This document shows, in pieces, positions 25,011 through 35,012 of a stretch of 64,000 nt of DNA. Position 1 is the stretch's first letter; the number at the start of each line of letters is the position of its first letter. Source of the stretch: Pelagibius sp. Alg239-R121 (GTDB lineage Bacteria > Pseudomonadota > Alphaproteobacteria > Kiloniellales > Kiloniellaceae); the NCBI RefSeq assembly GCF_947331435.1, contig NZ_CAMZOF010000010.1:186001-250000 (forward strand). The letters run 5' to 3'. The notes beneath the pieces were generated by a model. The model ran no database searches and was not told the DNA's origin. It saw only the letters and a program-made list of their open reading frames with translations. Both the position numbers and the translations under genes were made by a program.

Positions 25011-25093
25011 ATGACGAAGACAGTCCTTGTGACACTTTGATACAATTTTTTACGAAAACCAGCCCGCTCCTGCCTCATAGTGCCCAGGTATCG

Positions 25094-25873
25094 ATGGATA
25101 AGCCGTCGTTTCGCAGCGATATAGCCCCTGAACACGCATCACAAACGGACTCCATGGATCCAACGCCGCATATCCTAGTTGTCGACGACCACGAAGACAT
25201 TAGAAGCCTGCTCGCCAAGTACCTGCGCAAGCACGGTTATCGCGTCACGACAGCTGATGGCGGGATGGCAATGAAACGCGCTGTTCAGGACAGCGCCATC
25301 GACCTTGTGGTCCTTGATATCATGATGCCCGGCGAGGACGGGCTCTCGCTGTGCCGCTGGTTACGCGCCGGCGACCAAACCCCTGTGATCATGCTGACCG
25401 CCATGTCCGAAGAGACCGACCGCGTGATCGGGTTGGAAATTGGCGCAGACGACTACTTGACCAAACCTTTCAATCCACGAGAACTCCTGGCCCGGATTAA
25501 AGCTGTCCTGCGACGCTCCAACAGCCTTCCGCCACAACGTGAGAAACCGGCTGAAAACAGGCTGAGCTTTGAGCACTGGCATCTCAACATCGATCAGAGG
25601 GAACTGATCGACGAGGCACAGGTTGCCACCCCCCTCAGCACTGCTGAATTTTCGCTGCTTTTGGCCTTTCTCAATCACCCCAATAGAGTGCTCACCCGGG
25701 ATCAGCTTCTCGATCTCACGCAGGGGCGTGAAGCGAAAGTCTTCGATCGCAGCATCGATAATCAGGTGAGCCGGCTGCGCAAGAAGATCGAAACAGACCC
25801 AAAGGCACCGCGGCTGATCAAAACCGTTTGGGGCGGCGGCTATTCCTTTACCGCCGACGTGAAACGGTCATGA
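25094..25873 (+). CDS. OmpR/PhoB-family response regulator
   Basis: A 259-residue two-domain regulator. The receiver domain has ILVVDDHED (acidic pocket), the phospho-acceptor aspartate in VVLDIMMPGEDG, TA at LTAMSEE, and the lysine in DDYLTKPF. The C-terminal winged helix has LSTAEFSLLLAFLNHP and the recognition region SIDNQVSRLRKKIE. The start is uncertain: ATG 25094 follows CAGGT, while ATG 25154 begins right at the receiver domain. The stop overlaps the kinase ATG (ATGA), so both are made together. Confidence 0.92.
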   Translation: MDKPSFRSDIAPEHASQTDSMDPTPHILVVDDHEDIRSLLAKYLRKHGYRVTTADGGMAMKRAVQDSAIDLVVLDIMMPGEDGLSLCRWLRAGDQTPVIMLTAMSEETDRVIGLEIGADDYLTKPFNPRELLARIKAVLRRSNSLPPQREKPAENRLSFEHWHLNIDQRELIDEAQVATPLSTAEFSLLLAFLNHPNRVLTRDQLLDLTQGREAKVFDRSIDNQVSRLRKKIETDPKAPRLIKTVWGGGYSFTADVKRS

Positions 25874-27306
25874 AGCGGCTATGGCCTCAAAGCCTTGCCG
25901 GTCAGATGATCGCGCTGTTGTTGCTGGCTCTGGTGGTTTCGCACATCGTCAGCGCGGTTATTTTCGAGGACGAGCGTCGAGCCTCTGTGCGCAGTGCGGT
26001 ACGGGAAGAAGCCGTCACGGCTATTGCAACGGCGACCAAGCTGCTGCTGGACACTCCTGAAGCTGACCGCAAACGCGTTGTCCGTCAAATCAGTTCGCGC
26101 CGCCTGAGATACTGGCTTTCATCGGACAGCGTAATCGGATCGGACCGCGGTTTACGCCCCGCCGATAAGGACAGGGCGCTGCTATACAGCCTTCTGGAGG
26201 CCGCCGTGCCGGAGATTCGCGTCGCGATGACCGATCGCCCGCGTTTCTTCAGGTGGGCAAAGCACCAGAAACAACGCGAAAAAAAGGAAAGACGCCATGA
26301 CGAATGGGATCACGGCGATGACGATGGCCGCGCGCACGGCCATGGTTGGCCCGGCCCACCCGGGTTCGGCTTACTGGCCTCCATACAACTGCCCGACGGC
26401 ATGTGGCTGAATGCCGCCACCGTTGTGCCCGGCACAGCTACGGCGTGGCAATGGCCGGCGCTGGTTTCCATGATTGTCATGGCTCTGCTGATTGCATTGA
26501 TCGTCGTGCTGATGGCACGGCGCATGGCCCGCCCCATGACTCGGTTAGCCTCGGCTGCGGACCGTTTCGGGCGTGGCGAAGACTTCCCGCCTCTGCCAAT
26601 TGCAGGACCACCGGAGCTTCGCCGTACGACCCAGGCCTTTAATGCCATGCGTACGCGGCTCAAGCGCTTTGTGGAAGATCGCACTCGGCTGCTAGCTGCC
26701 GTCTCCCATGATCTGAGGACCCCCATCACCTCGTTGCGCCTTCGCGCTGAGTTCATCGAAAACGAGGAGGTGCGGGAGAAAATGATCGAAACCCTGGACG
26801 AGATGGAACGCATCACCGACGCCACCCTCGCCTTCGCCCGTGAAGAGGCCGTGCAAGAGGACACCCGAACTGTCGATATTAGTGCATTGGTCGAGAGCCT
26901 CTGCGACGACTTGCGCGATCTTGGCAAAGACGTCGACTGCCGGCAGAGTGAGCGTCTCCCCTACGCCTGCCGACCGGTCGGACTGAAACGTGCGTTGCGC
27001 AATGTGATCGAGAATGCTGTTTCCTACGGCGAACGGGCGCGCGTGCGTATTGAGCAACGACCGGACAATCTGCTGATTGTAATCGAGGACGACGGCCCCG
27101 GAATCCCCGAAAATGCGTTCGAAAGAGTTTTTGCCCCTTTCGAGCGATTGGAAGAATCCCGTAATCGGGAGACAGGCGGTATCGGGCTGGGCCTGGCAAT
27201 CGCGCGCTCGATCATCCGCAGTCACGGCGGTGACATCACTCTGTTCAATCGATCTGAGGGCGGCCTGACGGTGACGGTTTCGCTGCCGAGCATATCTGAA
27301 ATTTAA
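25870..27306 (+). CDS. Sensor histidine kinase with His-rich periplasmic loop
   Basis: A 478-residue kinase. Membrane helices lie at about residues 11-30 and 200-222. The periplasmic part includes a run of charged and His residues (RRHDEWDHGDDDGRAHGHGW) near 143-162, which may bind metal ions. HAMP follows (RRMARPMTRLASAADRFGRG), then the phospho-acceptor H-box AVSHDLRTPITSLRLR, N-box NVIENAVSYG, and G-boxes EDDGPGIP and GGIGLGLAIARSI. It is the cognate kinase of the preceding regulator. The likely stimulus is a divalent cation, inferred from the His-rich loop and the neighbouring EF-hand gene. Confidence 0.93.
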   Translation: MKRLWPQSLAGQMIALLLLALVVSHIVSAVIFEDERRASVRSAVREEAVTAIATATKLLLDTPEADRKRVVRQISSRRLRYWLSSDSVIGSDRGLRPADKDRALLYSLLEAAVPEIRVAMTDRPRFFRWAKHQKQREKKERRHDEWDHGDDDGRAHGHGWPGPPGFGLLASIQLPDGMWLNAATVVPGTATAWQWPALVSMIVMALLIALIVVLMARRMARPMTRLASAADRFGRGEDFPPLPIAGPPELRRTTQAFNAMRTRLKRFVEDRTRLLAAVSHDLRTPITSLRLRAEFIENEEVREKMIETLDEMERITDATLAFAREEAVQEDTRTVDISALVESLCDDLRDLGKDVDCRQSERLPYACRPVGLKRALRNVIENAVSYGERARVRIEQRPDNLLIVIEDDGPGIPENAFERVFAPFERLEESRNRETGGIGLGLAIARSIIRSHGGDITLFNRSEGGLTVTVSLPSISEI

Positions 27307-27309
27307 GTC

Positions 27310-27333
27310 AAATCCCCGATTTAACGGATTTTT
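27310..27333 (+). terminator. Weak terminator after kinase gene
   Basis: AAATCC (27310-27315) and GGATTT (27326-27331) form a six-base stem with a 10-base loop, ending in a short T-run, just after the kinase stop. Confidence 0.5.
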
Positions 27334-27444
27334 GGTCAGTTCGGCTAAAACTGTCCTGCATATCGGCTCGATCACGATGGGACGTCGAGGATTCAGTCCC
27401 TACTCTAGTGCGTTAGAGGGCGATCGGGTGAACCGGAGGGTGGG

Positions 27445-27630
27445 ATGATAAAGCTTGGGATTTGGATCGTCGCTTTAAGCTACGCGCCAATTCTCTTGTA
27501 TGTCCTACTCGGACCTGCCGATGGCAACCCCATCGGACTCGGAATGCTGACGATTATCGGCAACTTTGCGGGAGCCGCGTTGATCGTCTTCGGAATCGTG
27601 CTCGTTCTGGTGCGCAGGCGCACACTTTAG
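27445..27630 (+). CDS. Small two-helix membrane protein
   Basis: A 61-residue hydrophobic protein with two predicted membrane helices (residues 4-22 and 32-56) joined by a GPADGNPIGLG turn and ending in basic RRRTL. A GGAGGGTGGG ribosome site sits just before the ATG, which supports translation. No family recognised. It stands alone. Confidence 0.6.
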   Translation: MIKLGIWIVALSYAPILLYVLLGPADGNPIGLGMLTIIGNFAGAALIVFGIVLVLVRRRTL

Positions 27631-27821
27631 GGCCGAACGTATGGTTCGATCCCGATGCTTGCATACAGACGAGTTGCATCGACGGGCGGAATGCTATAGA
27701 CGTCCGATAAAGATGGTAAAGAGACTCCTGATGGAGTCATGCTTGCGATCTTAAGCACCGGCGACAGTTGTATGAATTTTTTTGATGTACGCGCAAAAGG
27801 TGTTTAACATTTAATCTTGAA

Positions 27822-27859
27822 ATGGCGGCTCGTCGTCAAAAAATAAAGACGACGCCATA
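27822..27859. other. Inverted repeat in a 323-base gap
   Basis: ATGGCG-(gct)-CGTCGTC pairs with GACGACG-CCAT across an AT-rich loop, with a three-base bulge. It lies in the 27631-27953 gap, which otherwise holds no gene I can support. It may be a transcription terminator or a structured leader. Confidence 0.3.
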
Positions 27860-27953
27860 TTGAAGACATGATCACGACTTAGCGTGCGACGGTCTTCAAG
27901 GGGTCTTGTCGGGCCTGTCGTCAGTCTGCAATTTTACGAGGAATTTTTCGTCC

Positions 27954-28151
27954 ATGGGCGATTATGCGTTCAATCACACGTCTCTCCTGCTCGACCTTTG
28001 CGCCGCTGTCCGTGGCACGACCAAAGAGCATGGTGTTCAACTGTCTGACGACGGTGGAGAGCTCATGCGCGTCCTCGATAATTATCTGGCATTTGCCAAC
28101 GACGAAGGCTTCATCGCAACACCCGCCCAACTCAAACGCACAGGTTCTTGA
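27954..28151 (+). CDS. Small soluble protein, unknown function
   Basis: A 65-residue frame starting MGDYAFNHTSLLLDLCAAVRG with amphipathic helices and a protein-like composition. An ACGAGG sequence lies about 13 bases upstream, which is far for a ribosome site, so the start is uncertain; an in-frame start at 27906 adds 16 residues. An antisense frame of equal length overlaps it, but this strand has the more natural amino-acid makeup. No family recognised. Confidence 0.45.
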   Translation: MGDYAFNHTSLLLDLCAAVRGTTKEHGVQLSDDGGELMRVLDNYLAFANDEGFIATPAQLKRTGS

Positions 28152-28274
28152 GCGTACAAAGCACAAGGCTTTACCCAGTTGCGAAAGCCATCACCGATGC
28201 ACGATGTCCACGTCGGTTGATAACTTCGAGATGCGCAAACTACACCTGATTTTCTGATGTGTGGATTTGCCGTT

Positions 28275-28303
28275 CCAAGCGCTGAATCGCGATTTCGGCT
28301 TGG
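28275..28303 (+). promoter_or_regulatory. Hairpin in the mtnK leader region
   Basis: CCAAGC (28275-28280) pairs with GCTTGG (28298-28303), with extra pairing inside (GAA/TTTC). It lies 105-130 bases before mtnK. Methionine-salvage genes can be controlled by SAM riboswitches, but I could not match a known SAM motif here. Confidence 0.3.
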
Positions 28304-28407
28304 TTCGACACCGTGGTTTCTGTCATCCTCTAGGCAATCACTGAAACAGGCAGCAGCGGAACCCGCTATTGCCCAAGAACAGGTATGCTGACGGGAGGAG
28401 ATCAGGA

Positions 28408-29709
28408 ATGTCGCTGGCTACGGAATCGCGGGTGGCACAGGCCGCTGAGGAATATCGTCCGTTGGATGCCGACAGCCTGCCAGCCTATCTCGCGGGCGTC
28501 GACAGCTGCGCCGGAAAACTGGGTGGCGGCGCCGACGAATGGCAGGTGGACGAAGTCGGCGACGGCAACCTCAATCTCGTATTCATTGTGCGTGGGTCGG
28601 TTGGTTCGCTTGTCGTCAAGCAAGCCCTGCCCTATGTCCGCCTCGTCGGTGAAAGCTGGCCCCTGCCCCTGAAGCGCGCCTACTTCGAACATGAAGCCCT
28701 GATCACCGAAATAGACTGCGTACCCGAGCTGGTGCCGGCGGTCTATCATTACGACGACACCATGGCGCTGACGGTCATGGAACACCTGACGCCGCACATC
28801 ATTCTGCGGAAGGGCCTGATCGCGGGGATCCGTTATCCTAACCTCGCCGAACATGTCGCCGAATTCATGGCGCAAACCCTGTTCAAGACTTCCGATCTCT
28901 ATCTGCCCGCCTCTAAAAAGAAGGCGCGCAACGCCGTCTTCTGCGACAATATTGAACTCTGCAAGATCACCGAAGATCTTGTTTTCACCGACCCTTACCG
29001 CATTGCCGAACTCAATCGCTGGACAACACCCCAGCTCGATGACATGGCGGCTAAATTCAGGGGTGACGCGCCGCTCAAGCTGGAAGCACAGATTCTCAAG
29101 GAAGCCTTTATGGGGCGTGCGGAAGCCTTGATCCACGGAGACCTTCATTCCGGTTCGATTATGGTAACGGAAACGGAAACCAAGATGATCGACCCGGAAT
29201 TTGCGTTCTACGGACCGCGCGGGTTCGACGTGGGTGCGGTGATCGGCAATCTGCTCCTCGCGTACTTTTCACAAACCGGCCACGCCACCGCCGATGACGA
29301 CAGGATTGACTACGGCATCTGGATACTGGAGCAGATCGGACTGATCTGGGAAGGTTTCCGCAATAAATTCCTCCGGCTCTGGGAAACCGAAGGCCGAGGC
29401 GATATCTACCTGCCCGAACTCTTTGACGACCCTGCGGGAGCAACCACCCTGGCAGCCTACCGAGATGTCTATATGAAAGAGATGTTTCACGACTCCCTAG
29501 GCTTTGCGGGCATGAAGATGGTTCGACGGATTCTCGGTCTGGCTCATGTCGAGGATCTGGAGACAATCGAGGATCCGGACCTGCGCGCAACCTGCGAAAC
29601 CAAGGCGCTGCTCCTGGGCCGGGAGTTGATCGTCAACCGCCGCAAGTACGACAGCGTTGCGTCTGTTGTAAGCCACGCACAGAAACTCCAGAAAGGGGCT
29701 GAACAATGA
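28408..29709 (+). CDS. mtnK: S-methyl-5-thioribose kinase
   Basis: A 433-residue soluble kinase that phosphorylates methylthioribose, made from methylthioadenosine, in the methionine salvage pathway. It has an aminoglycoside-phosphotransferase-like fold: [10 protein letters not shown] (ATP-binding lysine), VMEHLTPH hinge, [10 protein letters not shown] catalytic loop and [17 protein letters not shown] metal-binding segment. The ATG at 28408 has GGGAGGAGATCAGGA before it; the frame extends 13 codons upstream. The stop overlaps the mtnA start (ATGA), showing translational coupling. Length is normal. Confidence 0.96.
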   Translation: MSLATESRVAQAAEEYRPLDADSLPAYLAGVDSCAGKLGGGADEWQVDEVGDGNLNLVFIVRGSVGSLVVKQALPYVRLVGESWPLPLKRAYFEHEALITEIDCVPELVPAVYHYDDTMALTVMEHLTPHIILRKGLIAGIRYPNLAEHVAEFMAQTLFKTSDLYLPASKKKARNAVFCDNIELCKITEDLVFTDPYRIAELNRWTTPQLDDMAAKFRGDAPLKLEAQILKEAFMGRAEALIHGDLHSGSIMVTETETKMIDPEFAFYGPRGFDVGAVIGNLLLAYFSQTGHATADDDRIDYGIWILEQIGLIWEGFRNKFLRLWETEGRGDIYLPELFDDPAGATTLAAYRDVYMKEMFHDSLGFAGMKMVRRILGLAHVEDLETIEDPDLRATCETKALLLGRELIVNRRKYDSVASVVSHAQKLQKGAEQ

Positions 29710-30815
29710 ATGTCGACGGCAAAGCCTATCGGACCATTTGGCTTGCACCTGACAACAAGACGGTCGAGATCATCGACCAGACAAAACTTCCGCATCTCTT
29801 CACGACCGTGCAGCTGACAAGCCTGGAAGATGCCGCCCACGCCATCAGCGCAATGCTTGTGCGCGGCGCCCCTCTAATCGGCGCCACCGCCGCCTACGGC
29901 ATGTGTCTGGCCTTGGAGGGAGACGCATCGGACAGCCGCCTCGCCCAGGCTTACGAAACCTTGCTTGCGACACGGCCGACGGCGGTCAACCTGCGTTGGG
30001 CACTCGACGACATGCGCTCGAAACTGCTTCCATTGGCGCCGGAAGAACGTCAGGCAGCTGCTTACCGGCGGGCAGCAGAGGTTTGTGACGAAGACGTCGA
30101 GATCTGCAGCTCAATCGGCGATCACGGTAAGAATTTAATCTCTGCACTTTGGGAAAAGAATGAGCGGAAAGGCGTCATCAACGTCCTCACTCACTGCAAT
30201 GCCGGCTGGCTTGCGACGGTGGACTGGGGCACGGCAATCGCCCCGATTTACAAGGCGCATGACGAGGGGATACCGGTTCACGTATGGGTCGATGAAACCC
30301 GGCCCAGAAATCAGGGTGCAAGCCTCACGGCCTGGGAATTGAACCGTCATGGCGTTCCCCACACGGTTATCGTCGATAACGTCGGCGGTCATCTGATGCA
30401 GCACGGCCTGGTCGATATTTGCATCGTCGGAACAGACCGGACGACGGCCGCGGGCGACGTTTGCAACAAAATCGGCACCTATCTGAAAGCCTTGGCTGCT
30501 GATGCGAACGGCGTCCCCTTCTACGTAGCCTTACCCAGTCCTACGATCGACTGGACCCTGGAAGATGGTTTGAGGGATATCCCGATCGAACAGCGCGACG
30601 CGACTGAGGTGTCTCACATGACCGGCCGCAACTCGGAAGGCGAATTGGTCACCATACAACTAACGCCCGATGGCAGCCCCGCAGCCAATTATGCCTTTGA
30701 TGTGACGCCGGCCCGCTACGTCACTGGGCTGATCACCGAGCGTGGTGTCAGTCCTGCGTCGCGAGAAGGTTTGGAAACCCTGTTTCCGCAACAACAGGCG
30801 ATGACGGCTTCCTGA
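29706..30815 (+). CDS. mtnA: S-methyl-5-thioribose-1-phosphate isomerase
   Basis: A 369-residue enzyme that converts methylthioribose-1-phosphate to methylthioribulose-1-phosphate, the step after MtnK. Family signatures are clear: [16 protein letters not shown] (substrate loop), [16 protein letters not shown] with the catalytic cysteine, [17 protein letters not shown], and [19 protein letters not shown] with the catalytic aspartate. It belongs to the eIF2B-alpha-like superfamily. mtnB, C, D and later steps are not in the window. It is the second gene of the mtnKA operon, overlapping mtnK by four bases. Confidence 0.97.
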   Translation: MNVDGKAYRTIWLAPDNKTVEIIDQTKLPHLFTTVQLTSLEDAAHAISAMLVRGAPLIGATAAYGMCLALEGDASDSRLAQAYETLLATRPTAVNLRWALDDMRSKLLPLAPEERQAAAYRRAAEVCDEDVEICSSIGDHGKNLISALWEKNERKGVINVLTHCNAGWLATVDWGTAIAPIYKAHDEGIPVHVWVDETRPRNQGASLTAWELNRHGVPHTVIVDNVGGHLMQHGLVDICIVGTDRTTAAGDVCNKIGTYLKALAADANGVPFYVALPSPTIDWTLEDGLRDIPIEQRDATEVSHMTGRNSEGELVTIQLTPDGSPAANYAFDVTPARYVTGLITERGVSPASREGLETLFPQQQAMTAS

Positions 30816-30879
30816 TCGACGCCAAGTTCTTCCAAGCGCCATCATGGCTGCATAAGACAAAGACTGGAGTGAGTGCCGG

Positions 30880-32259
30880 ATGCGTAGCGACAAACGCGGG
30901 ATCCCCCTGACGACCGACAGTGATGCCGCTGCTGCGGCGTACGACGAAACGATACAGAACTATCTGGAGTTCCGCTTGGCGGCTACACCGTCGCTGAAAA
31001 GACTCCTGGACGCAGATCCGGACTTCGCCATGGGCCATTGCCTGAAAGGCTTTCTGCTTTCCGGATTTCACTCGGTGACGCTACACGACAAGGTCGGCGA
31101 AAGTCTGGCGGCGGCCGAGGCTTTGTCGGCGAATGCGACGTGGCGCGAGAAGGCGAGTATCGCCGCCCTGGCAGCGCTGCACCGTGGTGACACACGCGGG
31201 GCTTGTCAGATTTGGGATGAAATTCTGCTGGAATATCCGCGCGATATCCTCTCCGCACGCTTGCACCATCATAATTCCTTCTGGCTTGGGCGGAATTACG
31301 GCATGCGCGACGCGGTCGGGCGTCTTCAGTCAAGTTGGGACGCATCGGTTCCTGGTTACGGTTTCCTGCTGGGCATGCATGCCTTCGGCCTCGAAGAAAG
31401 CGGCGACTATGCTGCAGCTGAAAAATCCGCACTACAGGCCGTCGAATTGAATGGCGACGACCTCTGGGCCGTCCACGCGCTGGGGCATACCTTCGAAATG
31501 CAGGGGCGCCTCGACGAAGGCATCAAACTCTTGACCGTTCCCAGCGAAGACTGGGCCGACCGCAACCCCATGAAAGAACACCTCTATTGGCATCTGGCGA
31601 TGTTTGCGCTGGATTCAGGTGATACCGAGCGGGTCCTCTCACTCTACGACACAGCGATCTATCCGGAAGCAACGGACTTCTATCTGGATGTACAGAATGC
31701 TGTTTCGATGCTCCTGAGATTGGAGTTGCGGGGCGTCGACGTCGGTGACCGCTGGGATGACGTCGCGAACATCTGCTCCGCAAAAATCGGCGATCACGTG
31801 CTGCCGTTTACCGACACCCACGTTATGATCGCCCTCGCCCGACGCGGTTACGATATGGATATCGCCCGTTTGACCACGTCCCTCTTCGAATTCTCCTCAA
31901 CAAAAGGCAATGTCGCAGCCGGGACAATCGCGGATCTGACACTTCCTCTCTGTGAAGCAATCGCCGCTTACTTCAAAGGTAATCACCGGCGCTGCATTGA
32001 ACGAATGCTTCCAATAAGGCTCGAGTATGCCCGTATCGGCGCAAGCCACGCCCAGCGCGATGTATTCGCCCAAATTCTGATTGATGCCGCAATGCAAGCC
32101 GGCGAACTGAAGCTTGCACGGAACCTGCTCTCGGAACGTTTGGCCTTGCGTCCTCGCAACAGCGACAGCTGGGCAAAATACGCAGAAGTCCTGAACGGTC
32201 TCGGTGAATCCAATGCCGCCGGCGATGCCCGTCAGCGCGCCGCGGAATCGTTTCATTGA
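30880..32259 (+). CDS. TPR-repeat protein, TTC38 family
   Basis: A 459-residue soluble helical repeat protein. TPR-like units are visible, such as AEKSALQAVELNGDDLWAVHALGH and EMQGRLDEGIKLL, and the HHHNSFWLGRNYGMRD and MKEHLYWHLAMFALDSGD segments match the pattern of the conserved TTC38 family found in bacteria and animals. Function in bacteria is unknown; a scaffold or an enzyme-associated role is possible. A GGAGTGAGTG ribosome region precedes the ATG. It lies 64 bases after mtnA on the same strand and may be cotranscribed with it. Confidence 0.85.
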   Translation: MRSDKRGIPLTTDSDAAAAAYDETIQNYLEFRLAATPSLKRLLDADPDFAMGHCLKGFLLSGFHSVTLHDKVGESLAAAEALSANATWREKASIAALAALHRGDTRGACQIWDEILLEYPRDILSARLHHHNSFWLGRNYGMRDAVGRLQSSWDASVPGYGFLLGMHAFGLEESGDYAAAEKSALQAVELNGDDLWAVHALGHTFEMQGRLDEGIKLLTVPSEDWADRNPMKEHLYWHLAMFALDSGDTERVLSLYDTAIYPEATDFYLDVQNAVSMLLRLELRGVDVGDRWDDVANICSAKIGDHVLPFTDTHVMIALARRGYDMDIARLTTSLFEFSSTKGNVAAGTIADLTLPLCEAIAAYFKGNHRRCIERMLPIRLEYARIGASHAQRDVFAQILIDAAMQAGELKLARNLLSERLALRPRNSDSWAKYAEVLNGLGESNAAGDARQRAAESFH

Positions 32260-32288
32260 AGGTTGAGATTTTTTTGACCTCAGCGAAA

Positions 32289-32322
32289 GCTCTCAATCCA
32301 ATGCAGGAACGGGATTGAGAGC
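32289..32322. terminator. Bidirectional terminator hairpin
   Basis: GCTCTCAATCC (32289-32299) pairs with GGATTGAGAGC (32312-32322), an 11-base perfect stem between two convergent genes. Confidence 0.75.
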
Positions 32323-32335
32323 AATTCAACTCTCG

Positions 32336-34663
32336 TCAGGACACACGCTCAAGGCGCTTTGAGACGCGCCGGTCGGGCGGGAAGACCGCCTTGACGGTCG
32401 TACCCAGACCAAGTGCGCTATCAATTTCGAACCTGCCGCCGTGAAGCTTGATCAGCGCCTTGACGATCGGCAGTCCCAGTCCCGTGCCGGGATGGTTACG
32501 CGACAAGGGGTTAGCAACCTGTCCAAAGGGTTGCATAACACGCGTCAAATCGTCTTCATCGATACCAATGCCGGTATCGCGAATAGTCAGCAAAATCCCG
32601 TCTGTTTGCGCGTCTTCGATAGCCAGAACAGCCACATCTCCGACATTGGAAAACTTAATTGCGTTGGAAAGCAGGTTCATCATGATCTGACGCAGAGTCC
32701 GTCGGTCGGCCCGCATCCAGATTTGATCCTGTATCGTCTGCAAAGAAAGAGTGATCTCCAGCTTTTCCGACTGCGGACCCATCAGCTTGATGACTTCGCG
32801 CGCCAGTTCCACCAGATCGAGTTCTTCTTCATGCAGTTCGAACTCGCCTGCCTCGATTTTCGAGAGATCAAGGAGGTCGTCGATAATATCCAGTAAATGC
32901 TCGCCGCTTGCGAGAATATCAGAGGCATATTCCCGGTAGCGGGCATTACCGATCGACCCGAAGAGCTCACCGGCAATAACCTGTCCGAAGCCGATTATGG
33001 CGTTCAGAGGCGTGCGAAGCTCGTGGCTCATATTGGCCAAAAAGTCCGATTTCGCCTGGTTCGCCTCCTTGGCCTGGTTCAGCGCCTGAATCAGTGCCAT
33101 CTCCGTTGCCTTCTGCACCGAAATGTCCTGGCAAACGCCGAAGAGAGCCGCGACCTCTCCGTCGCCGCCCAATTCGCAACTGCCGTCCAATCTGACGAAC
33201 AGCTCACTGTCGTCGTCTCTCAAAACGCTGAAAGCAAAGTCACAGGCGGACTTTTCCCGAACGGTTTGTTCCAGCGTATTGACGAAGATATCGCGATCCT
33301 GCGGGTGCACCCGATCCAGGAGGTCTCTAAAGTCGACTGCCATTTTACGCTCTTTGAACCCGAGCATACGTGACAGCTCTGCCGAGCATTCGACAACCTC
33401 TGTCTCGACATTCCAATGCCAGTCACCGAGGTGCGCGATTCTTTGGGCCTCGGATAACTGCCGCTCGCGATGACGATGTCGCGAGGTCTCGCGCGCCATC
33501 TCGGCCATCAGAGATTCGATGTGAAGTTTACTTTCCTCCAGATCGGCAACGTAACTTCGAAGATCGCCTTCGCTTTTTTGGAGGGCGATCGAAACACGTC
33601 GCCGCCGTTCAACAGTCAGAAGAACGTAAATCAACAAAAGCAGGGCTCCAATCTCAGCCCACATATCCTTGAGGGTTTCGACGAGCAGACTTCCCTGGGA
33701 CACCATCAGGACCGCTTGCCAGGGCACGCCTACCACGTCTTGCTGCATCACGAGGATATCAGAGGGCCTGCCTCGTGCATCTAGATACCGCCGGACATTT
33801 GCTGGCGCCGTTTGGAAGATCTGCACCTCGCTAACCCCGCCGTCGTCGCGTGCCTCCTTCGCCGGAGCATAAGCCAAGACCCGCTGGTCGCTATCCAACA
33901 GAAACATCCGGCCGATACTCGGCAAACCGGCCCGGAGATCACTACCCAATTTTTCCAGGTCCAGATCGAGAGCGATGATACCGAGATATCGATCCTTGTG
34001 ATCCACGGGAACGGCAAGGCTGGCAATTTCGCCGGTCTGCAGCGAGGTCTCGGTTGAATGTCCCCAAAACCGCGTTCGTCCAGGGTTCTTGTCGACATGT
34101 CCATTGGTAATCAAAGGTTCGGAAAGGCTTTCTTCCTGAAACCGGTGCACGGCGGAGGGAACCCAAGGGTACGTGATTTCAAAGCCTCTCAAGGACCGGT
34201 AATAGATCCGCTTGATGTGAGGAACCGAGCCCTGTGACGACGCGAAAAGCGGGTTGAGACGAAGCGCCATCTCGATTTCAATGCGTTGAGGGCGGTCGTC
34301 AGGGTCCAATTCCCCCATACCCGTCAAGTTTCCGAAACGGGACAATTGAGGTTGTGACGTCAGATTATCGAGGGCATAGCCGTTGAAGTAAGGGGACGGC
34401 TCAAGATTGTCGTAGAGGCTTGGTCCGCTTCTGTGCCCATCACCCAGATGATGGTAATTCAGCAATTCGTGCTGCGCGACATCCCGTAGAATGTCGATAT
34501 GATCACCAGCTCGTTTAACGGCGCTGTTCAGTTGCGCAACAGTTGATTCGAAACTGCGCTTCAACTCGCTGACGCTCGCCGACTGACGCTGATGCGCGTC
34601 GACACCCAACAAGGCGACAGCCGTCGCAAGTACCAGCGCTGATATTGTATAGGACCTGTGCAA
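32336..34663 (-). CDS. PleC/DivJ-like sensor histidine kinase with periplasmic sensor and PAS domains
   Basis: A 775-residue membrane kinase. It begins with a signal-anchor helix (about residues 6-22), has a long periplasmic sensor (to about 335) with Cache-like features (GEIASLAVPVDHKDRYLGIIALDLD, shortened), a second membrane helix near 338-352, a coiled coil, one PAS/PAC domain (RIAHLGDWHWNVETE to GVCQDISVQK), then ANMSHELRTPLNAIIGF (H-box), NLLSNAIKFS, DTGIGID and GTGLGLPIVKALI. No receiver domain follows and no response regulator lies nearby, so it is an orphan. The start is a TTG without a good ribosome site. Its kinase core resembles that of the gene at 35961. Confidence 0.9.
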   Translation of the reverse strand: MHRSYTISALVLATAVALLGVDAHQRQSASVSELKRSFESTVAQLNSAVKRAGDHIDILRDVAQHELLNYHHLGDGHRSGPSLYDNLEPSPYFNGYALDNLTSQPQLSRFGNLTGMGELDPDDRPQRIEIEMALRLNPLFASSQGSVPHIKRIYYRSLRGFEITYPWVPSAVHRFQEESLSEPLITNGHVDKNPGRTRFWGHSTETSLQTGEIASLAVPVDHKDRYLGIIALDLDLEKLGSDLRAGLPSIGRMFLLDSDQRVLAYAPAKEARDDGGVSEVQIFQTAPANVRRYLDARGRPSDILVMQQDVVGVPWQAVLMVSQGSLLVETLKDMWAEIGALLLLIYVLLTVERRRRVSIALQKSEGDLRSYVADLEESKLHIESLMAEMARETSRHRHRERQLSEAQRIAHLGDWHWNVETEVVECSAELSRMLGFKERKMAVDFRDLLDRVHPQDRDIFVNTLEQTVREKSACDFAFSVLRDDDSELFVRLDGSCELGGDGEVAALFGVCQDISVQKATEMALIQALNQAKEANQAKSDFLANMSHELRTPLNAIIGFGQVIAGELFGSIGNARYREYASDILASGEHLLDIIDDLLDLSKIEAGEFELHEEELDLVELAREVIKLMGPQSEKLEITLSLQTIQDQIWMRADRRTLRQIMMNLLSNAIKFSNVGDVAVLAIEDAQTDGILLTIRDTGIGIDEDDLTRVMQPFGQVANPLSRNHPGTGLGLPIVKALIKLHGGRFEIDSALGLGTTVKAVFPPDRRVSKRLERVS

Positions 34664-35012
34664 AGCCGACCGTCTTCAAAAAACCTGAGCTTTGCGCTGT
34701 TTTATACGCAGACCCGTGAACAATTGGTTATAGTTCAATAGAGTGTTTTTGTCTGCGAACTCAACATTTTATTACGGCAGCCCGGCTCTGTCCCGCAATT
34801 CAGAATTGCAGAGCGCGCTCAATATTGGAAAACCCGGATCTGCAGAATGGCCTTCCAACTCCTTCAGGACGGCGTCATGGCATTATTTGGGGCGTCAATC
34901 CGTCACACCGGAAGGGTGTCTTCCTAAGGCCTAAAGAAGGCAAGGCGCCACCTTCTCCGCCGTTGAGGACGGCGGATCAGGTCCATATCAAATCGATATT
35001 GAGCGGGCGCTT
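34664..35012. other. Intergenic region with a short hairpin
   Basis: 349 bases with no gene. TCCGCCG (34956-34962) pairs with CGGCGGA (34970-34976) downstream of the bactofilin stop but has no T-run on the minus strand. The kinase promoter should lie at 34664-34800, in the AT-rich part. Confidence 0.45.

Noticed and set aside
27921-28166. 81-codon minus-strand frame opposite the small gene at 27954
   Set aside because: The plus-strand product has a more natural composition; the minus frame lacks a ribosome site.
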